Source: Prostheceraeus crozeri (Eukaryota > Platyhelminthes > Polycladida > Euryleptidae). From it: a stretch of DNA of 64,000 bases. The position numbers and the translations under genes were made by a program. Location: NCBI GenBank assembly GCA_907163375.1, contig CAJQUW010004613.1, positions 1,178,001-1,242,000 of the forward strand, read 5' to 3'. Of this stretch, positions 29,161 through 42,220 are shown one piece after another. Under the pieces are notes generated by a model. It did not search any database. It was given only the letters and a program-made list of their open reading frames with translations, and had not been told where the DNA came from. The first letter of the stretch is position 1; each line of letters begins with the position of its first letter.

Positions 29161-32100
29161 GTTACGGATAACTTGAGACCTGTCAGTATATTTTCAATCG
29201 TCGTATTTAATGGCTCACATGAATGACGTGTTCCTGGATGTGAATCATCCCATCCTGCCAGAAGAGTTACGAAATTACGAACAGTCAAGCGACTCGCGTT
29301 GTTCCTGTTGTCCTTACGGCTTTCATGTAGACAACAGTTTCATTAATTTTACTGACTCAATGAAAAGAGGCAAAACTTCTCGGTCTCATACAGTGCATGG
29401 AAATCGACCTGTCCATTTACATGCAAATCAACCTGATCTGATTTTAAACCATGGAGAGAGCTCATCCATTACAGAACTTGAGAGCGATCGAGATAATTTT
29501 GCATTGTTTGGAACAAGGACTGAGAGACGCAAGAGAAAGATGGGCAAAAGGGACAAATCAATAGAAAGAGAAAGAGTGGGACAAAGAGAATATCTTGATA
29601 TATCAAGACCAACAGAGCCCTTTTCCGACTCAGTATTTACACTTGAAGCACTTGATAAGCAGATGTCAAAAAATGAGCACTTCTCTACCGGATCAATCAT
29701 GAGATCCGATGAAATTGCTCATGGAGTACATTCGTGCTCAACCGATTCATCTATTTGCAAACATTGCCCTGTGTGTTTAAGTGATGAAGCTTCAAGATAC
29801 GCCTGCCCTCACCATCAGCTATGTTGTCACAACAATAGTACCTGTATTGATTGTTGCTCAGATGTATGCTATCATGAGGACTATCATTGTGATGACTTTC
29901 ATCATATGAATAAGAGAGAAGTAGAGGACTTACCAAAATTACAGCCAGTTGAACAAACAAAATTGGAAATTCCTATTGCAAGTTTGGAGGAACCAATTGA
30001 AACAATAAAGATTGAATTTGACCCTGAAAAGGTTAATGAAATTCGGCAGTACCTCATTAAGTGCGTAAATCGTATTCATGAGCTAGAGGCTCAGTTGCGT
30101 TCTATGCCTGTTATGCAAGTACGCAATTCAGCACTGCGTGAAGAGAATTCATTGCTTCAAGACCGGGTGGCTAATCAAAAGATGATAATTGAGCAGTTAA
30201 ACAGGGATATAAAAGAGAAATTAAAACCAAAACAAGACATGCTGAAGTTGTACAACATCGCGATTCAAACAGATTCCATCGAACCTGTTGTACCAGTGAA
30301 AGCACATGAGATTGCCAAACCTCAAAAAATTGACAGAGGTTTGGATCCGATAATAAAGCAGCCTCGATTGACAACGAAATCAGCCCAGACAATCCAAGAG
30401 CCGCATGAGATCAAGGAAGAAATCAGAGAATCCCGTGCTAAGCGAAATTTAGCATCGCCTATATCACGGCGTAAATTTAATAATTTGGAGGAATCTTCCC
30501 AAAAATCTGTTTCAGAGACTAAAAGCGTTGGGGTTGGAGATCATGGCATCGTTGAGTTCTATACTCTTGATCCAAGCGGATGGAAAATGCAGGATATTCC
30601 TGAATCACTCTACAAACATCTAAGGAGATCTTGGGTTGCTTCCTTACCAAAACCTCGTGTAGTTAGTGCTGGTGTCAATAATGTGCCAGATTATCGACAT
30701 AAGCTGGTAGATGCCTCAGAAGAAGTTAGGAATGCATCAGCCGGTGATCACGATGTAAATCATCTTTACTTTTTACAACCAGAGCACGCTTCTGAACAGG
30801 AGTTGCCTACTTCATTTGTGCAGAGTCTTCGCAAAACGCTGGAGAATGACTACAGACCCAAAGTGAGTATGGCAAGCATTGGTGTCAGCGCTGTTGAGCC
30901 AACACGAAGTCAAATGGTAGAAACGGAACATTTTACCGATACATTTGGTGTAGGCAATCATGATATTTCATCATTGTATTTCATCCAACCTCATCTTTTA
31001 CGTTTGGAAGAGTTGCCCTCAGATGCTGTAGGGCAGATGTATAACGAATGGGAGAGTCGATTACCAAAAAAGCCAAAAACGATAACAAGCGGCATCCAAT
31101 GCGATGTAGAAACATGTGAACAAGCACTTGAAACTGATGGTCCACCTCTATCATCCATTGGAGTTGGTGAGCATGATGTTTCACGTTTCTATCTGTTGGA
31201 ATACCAGCTGTATGACTGTGAAGGGGAACTTCCTCCTGAAATTTTAATGTATTTAAAAGAGAAATGGCGTCGAAATTGGGAGCAATCTTTACCAGCGAAA
31301 CCTCTCCTAACATCTAGCAGTACTATGTATTCACGTGCGATGATCAATCAAAATCTAGCGACAGATGGATTGGTGAGAAGGTGCTCAATTGGCATAGGTG
31401 ATCATGATGTCTCAAAAATTTACTTTTTGCAATCAAATATTGATTCCATCGACAACGAATTGCCATCACAATATCTCCAGCGTTTGAGCGACATTCTTAA
31501 GGATTCATGGCTTCGAACTTTGCCATCGAAGCCAGAACTTGTCAACAGAGTGGTGGAATACCGTCGGAACTGTCACGAAAAATCATCGGCAACCGAAAGA
31601 CAGGTGCGAAGGAGCATTGGATTTGGCGATCATAATGTAGAGAAACTTTATTTCTTGGATACAAGCAACTCATCTGCTCACGATCTTCCCTCAGATTTCG
31701 TGAATAAACTGAAACTTCAATGGAAAATATCTCAAGATAATCAAAAGCCCGTTAGGCCAAGACTTATTTCTCGCGCTGTTATGTGTGCACCTGATCTACC
31801 TATCCAGCTAGATGTCGGAACAATGTCTGAGGATCCACAACCAGCCATGTTTGATGAAAGTGTGGACGTTGATCTAGATGACGAAGAGTGGGCTGCTCTT
31901 GATGAAAAAACGTGGAGCGATGGTTCCCCCTTGTCGAAAGTTGGAGGTACCAATTTCAAGGCATTCATTGAAAAGTTGCGACGCAGCTATAGATACAGAA
32001 AGCCAGAATTTGTTTCTGTACTCTCGAAAGTGCTAGATCGTCAAGTGCGTGCAAAATCAGTACAAGTATCACCAGAATTGACCGATAGCTGCACAATATA

Positions 32101-35100
32101 TGGTGATTTAAGTTCCTCATTGATAACTCGTGGAGTCGGAGAAGATACAACAGACACTCAATTAGTATCTCCTATCGAGAAAGTTTCGTTTGGTACTCAA
32201 CATAAGCCCTTTGGCATGAATAAGTTTTCCTCGACGGATGCACCTGTACCAGTGAGTAAATGGACAAACACAGAGAGGAGATTACATGATCAAGCAGTGA
32301 CTTATAACAGACAGACCAAATCTAATAGCAGAGGAGTAAACACGGACAAATCCAAGACTCGCAGTGTTGTTGTATGGGCTGATTTAGATCGTCAAGTAGA
32401 CGAACGTCCATACGACTCTGATGAAGATCATTTTATCAAGGAAACCTGGGAAGAGTTATCTATATACGATTCTCAGGGAAATGTCATTCGAACTGAGCGC
32501 CTTCCCACATATACTGTAGCCACTAGTGAAAAGCCTCAAATCGCGGATTCAATGCCGACTCGAGAAGAAGGAGGGCGCTATGAGCACTACTACGTTAATC
32601 TCGGTGATAGTAGAGGCAGCTCTTTAGCAGGTGATCATTCCGTGGGTGGAAGCAGTGGTATCAACATACCTGCATTCACTGGTCCCCCTGATAACAGTGG
32701 AACCAAATCAAGGGATGTCACATCGAAACCTTCAATGGATTTTGTACCACGAAGTCCAACCGAAAATCATCCACATGTTCACATTTGTGGTACCGACCCA
32801 TCTACCAGTAAAGTGAATGCTTGGCAAGTAAGAGGTCAGCAATTTCAAGATTGGCATTCGACTGCTGCGGGAGATAGCCTATCAACTCAGGAATCTGTCG
32901 AGTCTGATAGTATATTTAGTGCTCCAGGCTCCATCTCTGAATCCTATGATAGAAGACCTAAGGTTTCAGACAGTGACCCATCAGATATAGTCAGTAAATC
33001 GGACGGTGGTGCTGTAAAGAAACCGAATACCTCCAAAAATGCCCTTGGAAAAGCTCTACCTGCAGATTCTGAAGAGGATAGAGGTCACACTCATAATTCT
33101 CAAAATGCGTTTTCAGTGAATCGAAGATTCGGAAATACAAATACCAAACTTGGGCCTCCAAAAGGTACAGTTAATCTCCAGTCTCCTATTGGAAACCGTG
33201 ATTCGGGAGATTTTGGAGACTCACATTCACGTTACGGAGTACGAACTGATGGTGTACATTCTCTGCCAAGTACTGATCCGAGACACAATCGTGGTTTGGT
33301 ATCTGAAAATCAAATAAACGCCATTACAAATAATCGTGGCCAAAACCAACATACTGCAAGCAATCAGCCAATTTCTTCAGACAATCATGTTTCCAACCGC
33401 GATTCATTTGAGTCTCAACGTGTGCCAGGCGCCCGTAATTCTGACCGCGATTCACCAAGTTTGCGAACTTTGCAAGGCACAAACAATCTTCAGGGTATTC
33501 TTGGATATCGTGAATCTGATCATGAATCACATGAACCGCATACGTTGCCAGACTCAGGTAACCAGAGAGGAATGTTTGGAGGTCGTGACTCTCGACGTCC
33601 TCAGCAGAATCAGCCAAACATTCCTAGAACTCGCAGCCCAAACAACGATGCACAAGAATCTCGACAAACTCGTGGTCAGCAAATAGGCGATACAAACACT
33701 CCGACTAATACGCTTGGCAACCAGAGAGGTGTGTTTGGAGGTCGTGACTCTCGACGTCCTCAGCAGAATCAGCCAAACATTCCTAGAACCCGCAGCCCAA
33801 ACATCGATGCTCAAGAATCTCGACAAACTCGTGGTCAGCAAATAAGCGATGCGAACACTCCGACTAATGCGCCTAGTAACCAGAGAGGTGTGTTTGGAGG
33901 TCGGGACTCTCGACGTCCTCAGCAGAATCAGCCACATGTCCTTGGAGCTCGTAGCCCAGACATCGATGCTCAAGAATCTCGACAAACTCGTGATCAGCAA
34001 ATAAGCGGTACGAACACTCAGACTAATGCGCCTGGCAACCAGAGAGGTGTGTTTGCAGGACGTGACTCTCGACGTCCTCAGCAGAATCAGCCACATGTCC
34101 TTGGAACACGTAGCCCAGACATCGATGCACAAGAATCTCGACAAAATCGAGGCCAGCAAATTAGTGGGGCTAGCACTCATGTGAATGTTTCAGGTGATCG
34201 TCGTTCAGATAGTGTTGAAAGACACCAGCCGCATGGAGGTAGAAACATATCATCAACAAAACGCTCAACTCATAGCTCATCGGGGACTCATGATGCTACA
34301 GGACGTACCGTAACTAGCATCCCTGTAAATGTTTCGGTAAAGCGGGGCAATGATGACGTTCTTAACATAGTTAAAAGTGCTGAGGAGGCGAGGGTAAATG
34401 ACGCGACATCCCAGCCAATGCTGACAAATTATGCTACTCCGGACGAAGATAATGAACAACATAACATCGGTGAAAATCTGGGTTTCGATCGTTTCAGAGG
34501 AGACGAAACATATGCTCATAATTCTCATGGCATTGATTTGAGCTCATCGCTTAATCCAGTCGCTCCAACACCCGGTACAGTTGGTCATCACACCTTCACT
34601 CAAAAATCGACTCGAGTTGTAAGTGGCAAAACTATTGTTACCACTCCATCCGGACTTGCACCTCCAGGAATCGATCACAAGATGCCACCACCACCACCAC
34701 CGATAGAGTCTGAAGAATTACGTCCACTTTTCAGTACTACATGGTCATCTCCCGAATACGCTGGCTCCCACACCCATACGACAAGCACTGTAACGAAAAG
34801 TTCATCAACTGTGGTAGCCAAGGATGGCCAAATAATTGAACGATCGACAAGTAACGACCGATATACAACTGACAATCAAACTCTTGATAGTCAAACATCA
34901 GAACAACACATCGCACATGATGATGTTTACGCTCGCCCAAAGCAGAGTTTTGAGAGTGATGATGATTCTGTGTTTCTGAAACCCAGTCCGCCCAACAGTG
35001 GATTGCATCAAGGCCTCAGGAAATCCCATGCTCAAACGTCTGCAGCTGCAGTTTCGCAGGATGATCAATGCCTGAATTATGGTGGAGGAACCGTTGAAAG

Positions 35101-35244
35101 TCAGTCTTTTTCTACTCCATCCTCTCCACGACAGCCAAGGTCTATCATGAAGCGAAACGTCAATCTTGACAGCGAAAAACAATATAATACATTACCTCTA
35201 CTGAGAAAAAAGAAAGGAATTCGGTTTTCGAAGGACACCAAGAG
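29161..35244 (+). CDS. KANK: KANK family protein, giant first coding exon
   Basis: The exon begins after TTCATTTCAG at 29160, with a short 5' UTR containing an in-frame TGA at 29174. The ATG is at 29210, and the exon ends at a GTAATT donor after 35244 (phase 2). The KN motif (CPYGFHVDNSFINF, residues ~34-55) binds talin in the family. A Cys/His-rich patch (~182-232) and a coiled coil (~270-345, the liprin-binding region in vertebrates) follow. Six diverged repeats around [SV]-G-[IVF]-G-[DNE]-H-D-[VI]...[LF]Y-[FL]-L start near residues 439, 509, 579, 649, 726 and 802. A long disordered Ser/Pro/Gln region with a 53-residue tandem repeat leads to KMPPPPPP. KANK proteins link talin-bearing adhesions to cortical microtubule complexes. 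At over 2,000 residues this is far longer than vertebrate KANKs (~850-1,350). Confidence 0.88.
33558..34193 (+). repeat. Four tandem 159-bp coding repeats in KANK exon 1
   Basis: Units start at 33558, 33717, 33876 and 34035. Each encodes 53 residues beginning NQRG(M/V)FGGRDSRRPQQNQP and ending in a Gln/Thr/Asn-rich stretch. Neighbouring units differ at only a few positions, so the array is recent. The period is a multiple of three, so copy number can change without breaking the frame. Confidence 0.93.
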
Positions 35245-36440
35245 GTAATTAGCAGTTGCTAGTTAATTCTATAGTCTATGAAGCAGTACTCGTAGTATTT
35301 AAAACTTAAAAACGTAAATGTCTCTTGACAGGAAGTGCGTCAATGATTACAGTGAGTGAATAGTACATGAATAATACATTGCTGCGTCAATATTGTAGTC
35401 ATCTGTGTTCGTTGTCATTTTAAGAAATTTGTAGAAATAGACGAATGTTGCTTACTGAATATTGATGCTTACTCAATCAAAAAACAACATTATTGCCTTT
35501 GATGCTTTGTGTTGTGCTCTAAGACTTTTAAATGGAAAAATAAGGAAAATGGAAAGAAACTAAAGTCGCTTTATCGGCTGTTTCATCTAATGATTAAGTA
35601 AGCTTAGTAACATTTATTCTTCCTGTACAATGTTGACTCGAATAATTATAATACACCGATCGTTCACCGAATTGCGCCACTATGACAATAGAAGATGTTA
35701 CAGAAAATTTGTAGGGTGGTTTATCTAAAATGATCAAGTCGATTAAAGACGATCGTATTTCTTGTTTTAAAAGGAAAGTCGATTAGTTTGAATATCGCTA
35801 TCAATGAACAGGAGTCACAGAAGAATAAAATATTTCCACTTAATGCACAAAGTAAAAAGCATGATGGACCATGCATGTTACGTGGAAAACAGGAAACGTG
35901 CAGTGTGGCATGTTTTCATAGGCTGAGCTAGCTCGGGTGACGAATCGACCTTAAATTCAGAAAGGAGGTGGATTAATATACACATGACACTCACACCATG
36001 GAACCTTTGAGGTGCCCCCGTCAGGTGTGCGGAGCTCATCCGCCGCCGGTAGCTGGCGATTGGCCCGCCCAAGGCCTGACGGCCTCCGGGATCTCTCTTT
36101 AAACCACAACGAGGAGGGGGTTTAAACGCCATCTTTCACATTTTTAGAGATAACACGGTGGACATTAGAAATGAACCAAACTTGATTTAGCATGAAAATT
36201 CTTGATCATTAGATTGAAGGTATCAAGAAGCAAGGTCGACATATGTTTCAAAGAAGCATCTGTATACAAACATACAACTGAAATGATTTTTATATGTCTA
36301 TCATTTTCTCAGCTAGAATAGTTAACAGTAGCATGACAAAAATAAGTTAGTGTGCGTGTACATGTATGTATATTAATTGTCTATTCGATACTGATGTAAA
36401 ATTAGTTATCGATAAGGATAGGCTAATTTTTAACATCATT
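35245..36440 (+). other. KANK intron 1, first part
   Basis: No coding signal. A GC-rich block at ~35990-36125 has repeated GGCC words and may be a SINE or other old repeat of unknown type. Confidence 0.5.
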
Positions 36441-36719
36441 ATGTTATTCATTGCCAATGGAAAGGCGGGCTCAGTCGCAAAGGAGGCAAAGATGAAGAAG
36501 ACTTTGAGACATGAAACTCCAATGGATTTATTCATACGACTTCAGGGGCTTTCAATTGAGACTGTAGGTGCGTTCGGACCAGGTGCCACACTTCTTGTTC
36601 GACAGATTGTAAGCAAGTCAGGCGACCCTCTATCAACGGTCCAACTGACTCAACGATTGAGTCTTGCTGTGCAGCGTGGAAATGTTGCTTCAGTCAGAGG
36701 AAACCTTTATCGAGCTTGA
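36440..36719 (+). pseudogene. Unrecognised coding remnant
   Basis: About 90 codons read as plausible protein: ETPMDLFIRLQGLSIETVG, a GPGATLL turn, then QRLSLAVQRGNVASV. Similar endings occur in repetitive invertebrate sequences, so a transposon relic is likely. It lacks splice sites in KANK phase and does not match KANK. Confidence 0.35.
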
Positions 36720-36833
36720 TTGTCGATGGGTCAATTTTTGTTTCTTTGGTGTAGTGGCTGAATGGCCTCTTTCTGGATCCATGAATATATGTACACAGAA
36801 AATATAATAGGCTAAACGCAGTATTCAGTACTA

Positions 36834-37101
36834 TATATCAAAAACTAGAACCCAAATATTCAAATCAAAAACAATTGATGCACGAGCGCTTTCATTTCAA
36901 TCAATCTTCAGGTGCATTCAAAAATACATTTATACATAAAATAAATAAATAATAAAAATACATGAAATATTTATACATAAAATAAATAAATGATAAAAAT
37001 ACATAAATGTATTTTTGAATGCACCTGAAGATTGATTGAAATAAAAGCGCTCGTGCATCAATTGTTTTTGAATTGAATATTTGGGTTCTAGTTTTTGATA
37101 T
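36834..37101. repeat. Foldback repeat beside (TA)n
   Basis: Arms at 36834-36932 and 37004-37101 are inverted copies around a centre of ATACATAAAATAAATAAAT repeats. Each arm holds CACCTGAAGATTGATTGAAA and GCGCTCGTGCATCAATTG, a Penelope-type 3' core. The right arm runs straight into a (TA)n tract. Confidence 0.85.
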
Positions 37102-37113
37102 ACATATATATAC

Positions 37114-37190
<77 letters not shown>

Positions 37191-37191
37191 C

Positions 37192-37231
<40 letters not shown>
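37100..37231. repeat. (TA)n microsatellite
   Basis: About 130 bp of TA repeats with two short interruptions (TACATATA, TACGTGTA), next to the foldback. Confidence 0.95.
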
Positions 37232-37233
<2 letters not shown>

Positions 37234-37601
37234 CAAAAATATAATTGTTGAATCAATGGTTAAATAGATAAAGATAATTTTGGCTGACTCTTTTCCTTTG
37301 GTTGTTCTTTTATCTAGGTTGTATGCAGTTTTACTCATAATTAGACTCAAAGCTAGAGATTAACAGATATTACAAAAATATTCGTAAGAGGGATTTCAAT
37401 ATTGATACGAATGAATTAGTCATATACTTACGGAAAATTTAAATAAGACAGATTTTGGCTGAATGCTATTTAGATATAATTATGAATTTAGTTTTGATTC
37501 TTTATAGCCTACCATCCATTAAAGAATAGTTACATGGCACAATTGACAATCAGCAACCAATCAATCAGCAACGCTAGCAGCCTACCTTCTCGGCACCGCC
37601 T

Positions 37602-37668
37602 GTCTGGCCTTGTGGATAAAACATTTGCTTAGCTTTCCAGCTGACTTGTGTTCGAATTCTGGTCAGAC
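37602..37668 (+). tRNA. tRNA-like pseudogene or SINE head
   Basis: GTCTGGC (37602-37608) can pair with GTCAGAC (37662-37668) as a 7-bp acceptor stem with one wobble. TGGCCTTGTGG approximates an A box and TGTTCGAATTC a B box. TTAGC/GCTGA forms a 5-bp anticodon-like stem, but with only a 6-base loop. It is a relic rather than a working tRNA gene. Confidence 0.4.
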
Positions 37669-38552
37669 GTGTCGTGGTCGGAAAGATATGGATACCATAA
37701 TTGACTATTATTAGTAGTCAAACCAGTAAATGAGGGAATCATTTTTGAAAAAAGATGAAGAAAACATTAGCATCATCAAAGGATTTGCAAAAGGTTGAAG
37801 CAAAATCCAGATGTTGTGGACCCAAAGAAAGTTGTAGAAAAATTGCGAAACCCAACAAAAACACAGGTTCTCGATGGCAAGTCAGAATTTTCGCAAACTC
37901 TAATGTCAACACTGCGGGCCCGTCAACACTGCATCATAATTTGCGGGCCCGAAAAGACACGTACGTCTACGCGTTGTTGTACAAGAACCCAAGACAATCC
38001 TTCTCATTGAAAATCAAAACATCAATTATTGGTAGCATTAGATGATGACTGTTTTTTCGATTTATAGCAAATTGTTGATCCCATACTCGAGCTTAAGTGT
38101 AAGGGTTATACTGAGCAACCTGATGTCTACTTTCTTAGACCATATATGTAGGCAAAGTCAGACTCCAGGTCTCTCTTGGCTGGTTACTGGCTTATTTGTC
38201 TGTGGTAATCTTTGAACTCCTTACCTACTGGTTGCCATGTTTACAGCATAGTCACTTTTATAGTAGAAATATGAAATGTTCAGAGTTTACAAATGCAGCA
38301 TTTTTATTGACATTTTTGTAAAGTTAGATGTAGAATTTAATATAGGTCATAGTAGTTTCCGCAGAACTACGTGTAAAATTGGTCACGAGCTGAAAGATAT
38401 TGTGAAAGACATAATGTGATAGAGCCCGATATAATAGAATTGGTATTAGCATATGGTTGGAATTTTTTTAAATGTTATTGTATTCCTAAGTATGAAGACA
38501 CCAATCAATATTCTCAATTTTAGAAATATCCGTTCATGTTCTTCTTATACAG

Positions 38553-38693
38553 TGACAGCGTTAGCAGCAGCAGCTTCAGTGGCGAGGATGACATTTCTTA
38601 TGAAGAAGAACTTTCATGTGAATCGGAATTTATGAAGCGATTGGAGCGCTTACGTGAGGAACGTAGTATCCCCAACAAAAGTGTTATTGAAAG
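38553..38693 (+). CDS. KANK: KANK coding exon 2
   Basis: The acceptor TTCTTCTTATACAG ends at 38552 and the donor GTAAGG starts at 38694. The first base completes the AG left by exon 1 (AG+T = Ser), keeping the frame. The exon encodes a Ser-rich acidic stretch (SDSVSSSSFSGEDD...YEEEL) and a basic helix (FMKRLERLREER). It ends in phase 2, matching exon 3. Vertebrate KANKs have a similar acidic-Ser region before the ankyrin module. Confidence 0.8.
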
Positions 38694-41600
38694 GTAAGGT
38701 TTGAGTATGGCGATTTGTGCTTTAGGTATACTTATGCTTTTATGTCTTGGTAGGACTAGCACCTGCAAATTTCAAAATATTGGATGAAATCACGATGTAA
38801 ACTTTTGTTGATCTATGCGTGACTCGCGTGTCATTTGTTATCCCGGCAACAGACAGCGGATTTCCCGCCGCAGGTTGTCAACCAGTGTCCGCACATATCT
38901 ATGTCGCGCAGCAATATTTAAATGCCAATGTGAACTTGCTCCTAAATATTTAGCTTCAATGTAGATAAAGTTGAACTTCATTTTCATAAAGTTGATCTTC
39001 ATTAATTCAAGAAAATTGAGATCAAATTTGAAAAAAGTTGACCGCCAATTAAAAGAAGTTGAACTTCCAATTAGGATATGTTGAACCTTAATTTATCAAA
39101 GTTAAGCTTCTTGTAAATAACGGTGCACTTAAATGAATAATCCATGTGCTCTTGTCTAGGTCAGACACTCTAACAAGGAATACAAGGTCATTCTCAGCGA
39201 ACAGTGTATGGAAGCAAACTTTCATGCAATTTCAAAGTTTTTTTCAATAATGCAACTTTAGACTTTTTGTTAACACAAGTGGTACAATGATTTGTCAGCT
39301 GCAGCCCATAATTGTTACCACATCAATCAGCATAAAGCACTTTATAATGTCGAATGGTAGGCTTATACATGTATATAATGAGGAGCAAATGTTTAAAGTG
39401 TGCTACATGGACAGGTAATCATGAGTTGCAACATAGGCCTACATTTAGGTCATATGATGTTATTATTTTCAATTATTACATAAATATGCCGTTTTTCCTC
39501 TGATAAGCGCCGCACTTCTGATATCAAGAAAATTACGAAAGGATGACTAAGTGTAGTGCATGTAGGCCTATGATTCATTGAGCTGAAAAAAGAAATAGTT
39601 ATCAAATGTCACTGGAATGCTTAATGGCGCTGTACGGTACCCTATGCGGTGTATATTATGATCAAAGTCATATAGTAAATGCGTCACGCCAATCGCGGCG
39701 GAGCGATTTTTGATCTTTAGGGTTGGGGGATTGTGACGTGGCACCACACGAGGTTTGATCTCGTGTCTTAGGTTGAATCTTATTTTTTGACGATGTGGTT
39801 TATATGTTAATATCATCTTAATACAATGTGCTGTATTAATTGTTTGCGTATATTATTCTATATTATTCGTGCATACTGTTGCGCATAAAGTACATTTACG
39901 ATTTTAGATATAGGCAATATATCAAAATTAGATTAATAATTCAAAAAAGTCAAACGCATTGGCTGCTAATTATTCATATGATATTATAGGGATGCCAGGT
40001 ATAAACTTTATAATTTGGTTTACTTGACACATTCCCTAGCTGTGTAATGAATTGTAAACATTATTAAGGTACAATATTAGTCATATTTTTTTCTTTAGTC
40101 ACGATCTCACATTCAGATCGGTATGAACCCATGACATCGGAGACTTCAACGGACGCGGTGCGGTCCCTCGAGTTTCTGTATGAACATCCCCATAGGTTTG
40201 TTAAGGTTATGAACGAAAATTCTAACGCGTGAGGAAGCGTTACGCCGCGTCCGATGTGAATGGACCTTAAGTGTCGGTAGTAATTCCAAGAAATAAGTCC
40301 GACACGATTTTAGGAGAAACTATCCCGAAGTGGACTACAACACTACAGTAGGATAACGCATTTCCTTCAATAAAATCCGTACATGCATTGAAAAGCGCTC
40401 ATATAGCCCACTACAATTAAATCACAATTTAAGAGGATTTTACAAGTTTTATCACACAGTCACTGTTATTGTTGTGCAACTACTTATGCGTGACGTTTTC
40501 ACTTTGTATAACAATGACTGTTAGCGATTATTTCTGTTCATCAGTTGGTGTAGCTACAAGTTCTTGATTTTTGGACATGTTCTGCAATTATTGTTTTGCT
40601 ACTTTCCATAATAAAGGAACAACATTTGTTGGAGAATTTATTTATCAAAATGATAGGAACTTATAGAATCGATATGCCATTATCGATTCATATTATCATC
40701 ATATTTATAAAACTACCATTTACACAATGTAACCTTCTACTTCTAAGGCTATATTTCAAATATTTCGTCTCGAGTTCGCTGTCACTGTCGTAATCATCTG
40801 TCTTTTCGATTTCCTTTTCGTATTCCGCCTCATCTTCAATGTACAGAATTTCTGCACTTCGTCAGTAAGCCATTGGGGTAGTTAAATCACAAACAAGAAA
40901 AATCATTCATACAACCCTCCCCCGAATAGAACCCGCATATAAGTTTCGAAATGTCCTATAACCTTCGAGTTATATTTGAGATTGTAGCACAAATACAGAT
41001 ATTATACAGATATCATACAGAACAGATAGTTTGCAGAAATTTAGTCGAAAATATAACACAAGGTTCAAAATAGTGTGAGTCAATATTTAGGCGAATTCGA
41101 CACACTACGCGCATCGAGCGAGCTAATAACTTCATCGTGCACTTCGCGCAACGACGCGCACTTCCAGTGATGTACCGAATGTGGCGCACTTCGCGCATTG
41201 TGCATTTTTAGAAGATAATTTCATCGCGCTCTTCCAATGATGCAACGAATGCGGCGCACTCCTACATCGTGCATTTTTAGAGGTGATAATTTCATCGCGC
41301 ACTTCGCGCAACGACGCGCACTTCAAATGATGTACACAATTGTTACAATCCGCTGCCCCACTCCAGGATTCACGCTTGAATTTGCACTACGTTTAATTGA
41401 AGATTGCTCTTCTTGCTCCTCGAGACTAGCTCTGTCCGTGACCATCAGCATTGAGGAAAGTCATCTCTAAACCCAAACACGCAGACAAGGCAGTCTATCT
41501 CTGTGATTTGCACTCACTCTTATTCCAATCATCGCTATGCTGAAGACAGTCTTGATGTGATCAAGTCAAGTGATCAGGCGTGACTATGGTATAAGAAAGT

Positions 41601-42220
41601 TGTTCTGATTTACATATCAAATCATTTATAATGAAATCCAATATAATTGCTGGTTTTAATTTTAGTATATTTTTATGGCAACAAGGTCAAATTCGAGAAA
41701 TAAGTCTTCGACGAAGTAAATAAGTTGTTACCCAGTTGAATAAATTTATCTCGATGAAGCTGATTGCGAAACGTAGATTGAATAAGACTTACTTACTCAG
41801 TCGAAGCCTTATTCCTCAGATCGATGTTACCAGATATATTCGATTAATGTTGAAGCCCATTGATCAAAATCCAAATTGAGTGTCAACATCGAAAAATACA
41901 TTTGCGTTACTCAAGTGTGGACAAAAACCACACAATCCATAAAGTTGGAACACACTTGGACAATAGGAAGCAAATCTTTTGAAGGGAAGACGCTGATTTT
42001 TTTATTTATGCTGTTCGTGACGCAGCATTGAAAAATGATTATTTTTAAAGTTTGGACATTTAGTATATAATCAAAGATGCCGCAGTTTGTTTCTTTATAA
42101 TCAAAAATGTTATCACTGAATGATGCAATATTTACTGTCTGAAGCCTTATTGAACATGGAATGCGAAATTTATCAGCCTTTATAGGATAGCGGTTTGTAA
42201 CTCTCCTATATTCATTTTAG
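38694..42220 (+). other. KANK intron 2
   Basis: No further KANK exon was found. It holds degenerate AAAGTTGAACTT words (~38955-39110), a possible old DNA-element relic at ~40080-40275, an acidic minus-strand coding-like stretch at ~40760-40865, and GCGCACTTCGCGCA repeats at 41090-41335. Confidence 0.5.
41090..41335. repeat. GCGCACTTCGCGCA-type degenerate repeats
   Basis: GCGCACTTCGCGCAACGACG and ATAATTTCATCG recur, with a longer near-copy pair at ~41125 and ~41288. CpG-rich in an AT-rich surround. Confidence 0.65.

Noticed and set aside
33554-34180. 208-residue minus-strand frame with repeated SVRIAYLLTTSLSRFL text
   Set aside because: It is antisense to the KANK 159-bp tandem repeats, so its periodicity is explained by the sense strand.
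36440-36719. Remnant considered as a KANK exon
   Set aside because: No matching acceptor/donor phase. Exon 1 joins exon 2 in frame without it.
36901-37350. Tyr/Ile-rich reading frames of 149 and 108 residues
   Set aside because: They are translations of the (TA)n tract and foldback and carry no protein signal.
39710-39765. CACGAG...CTCGTG stem resembling a tRNA T arm
   Set aside because: No other tRNA arms around it.
40080-40275. CpG-rich block that could be a Harbinger-type MITE
   Set aside because: The ends are only loosely inverted, and no target duplication was seen.
40760-40865. Acidic minus-strand stretch (EDEAEYEKEIEKTDDYDSDSE)
   Set aside because: It could be a DNA transposon relic, but it is too short and lacks any second motif to support a call.
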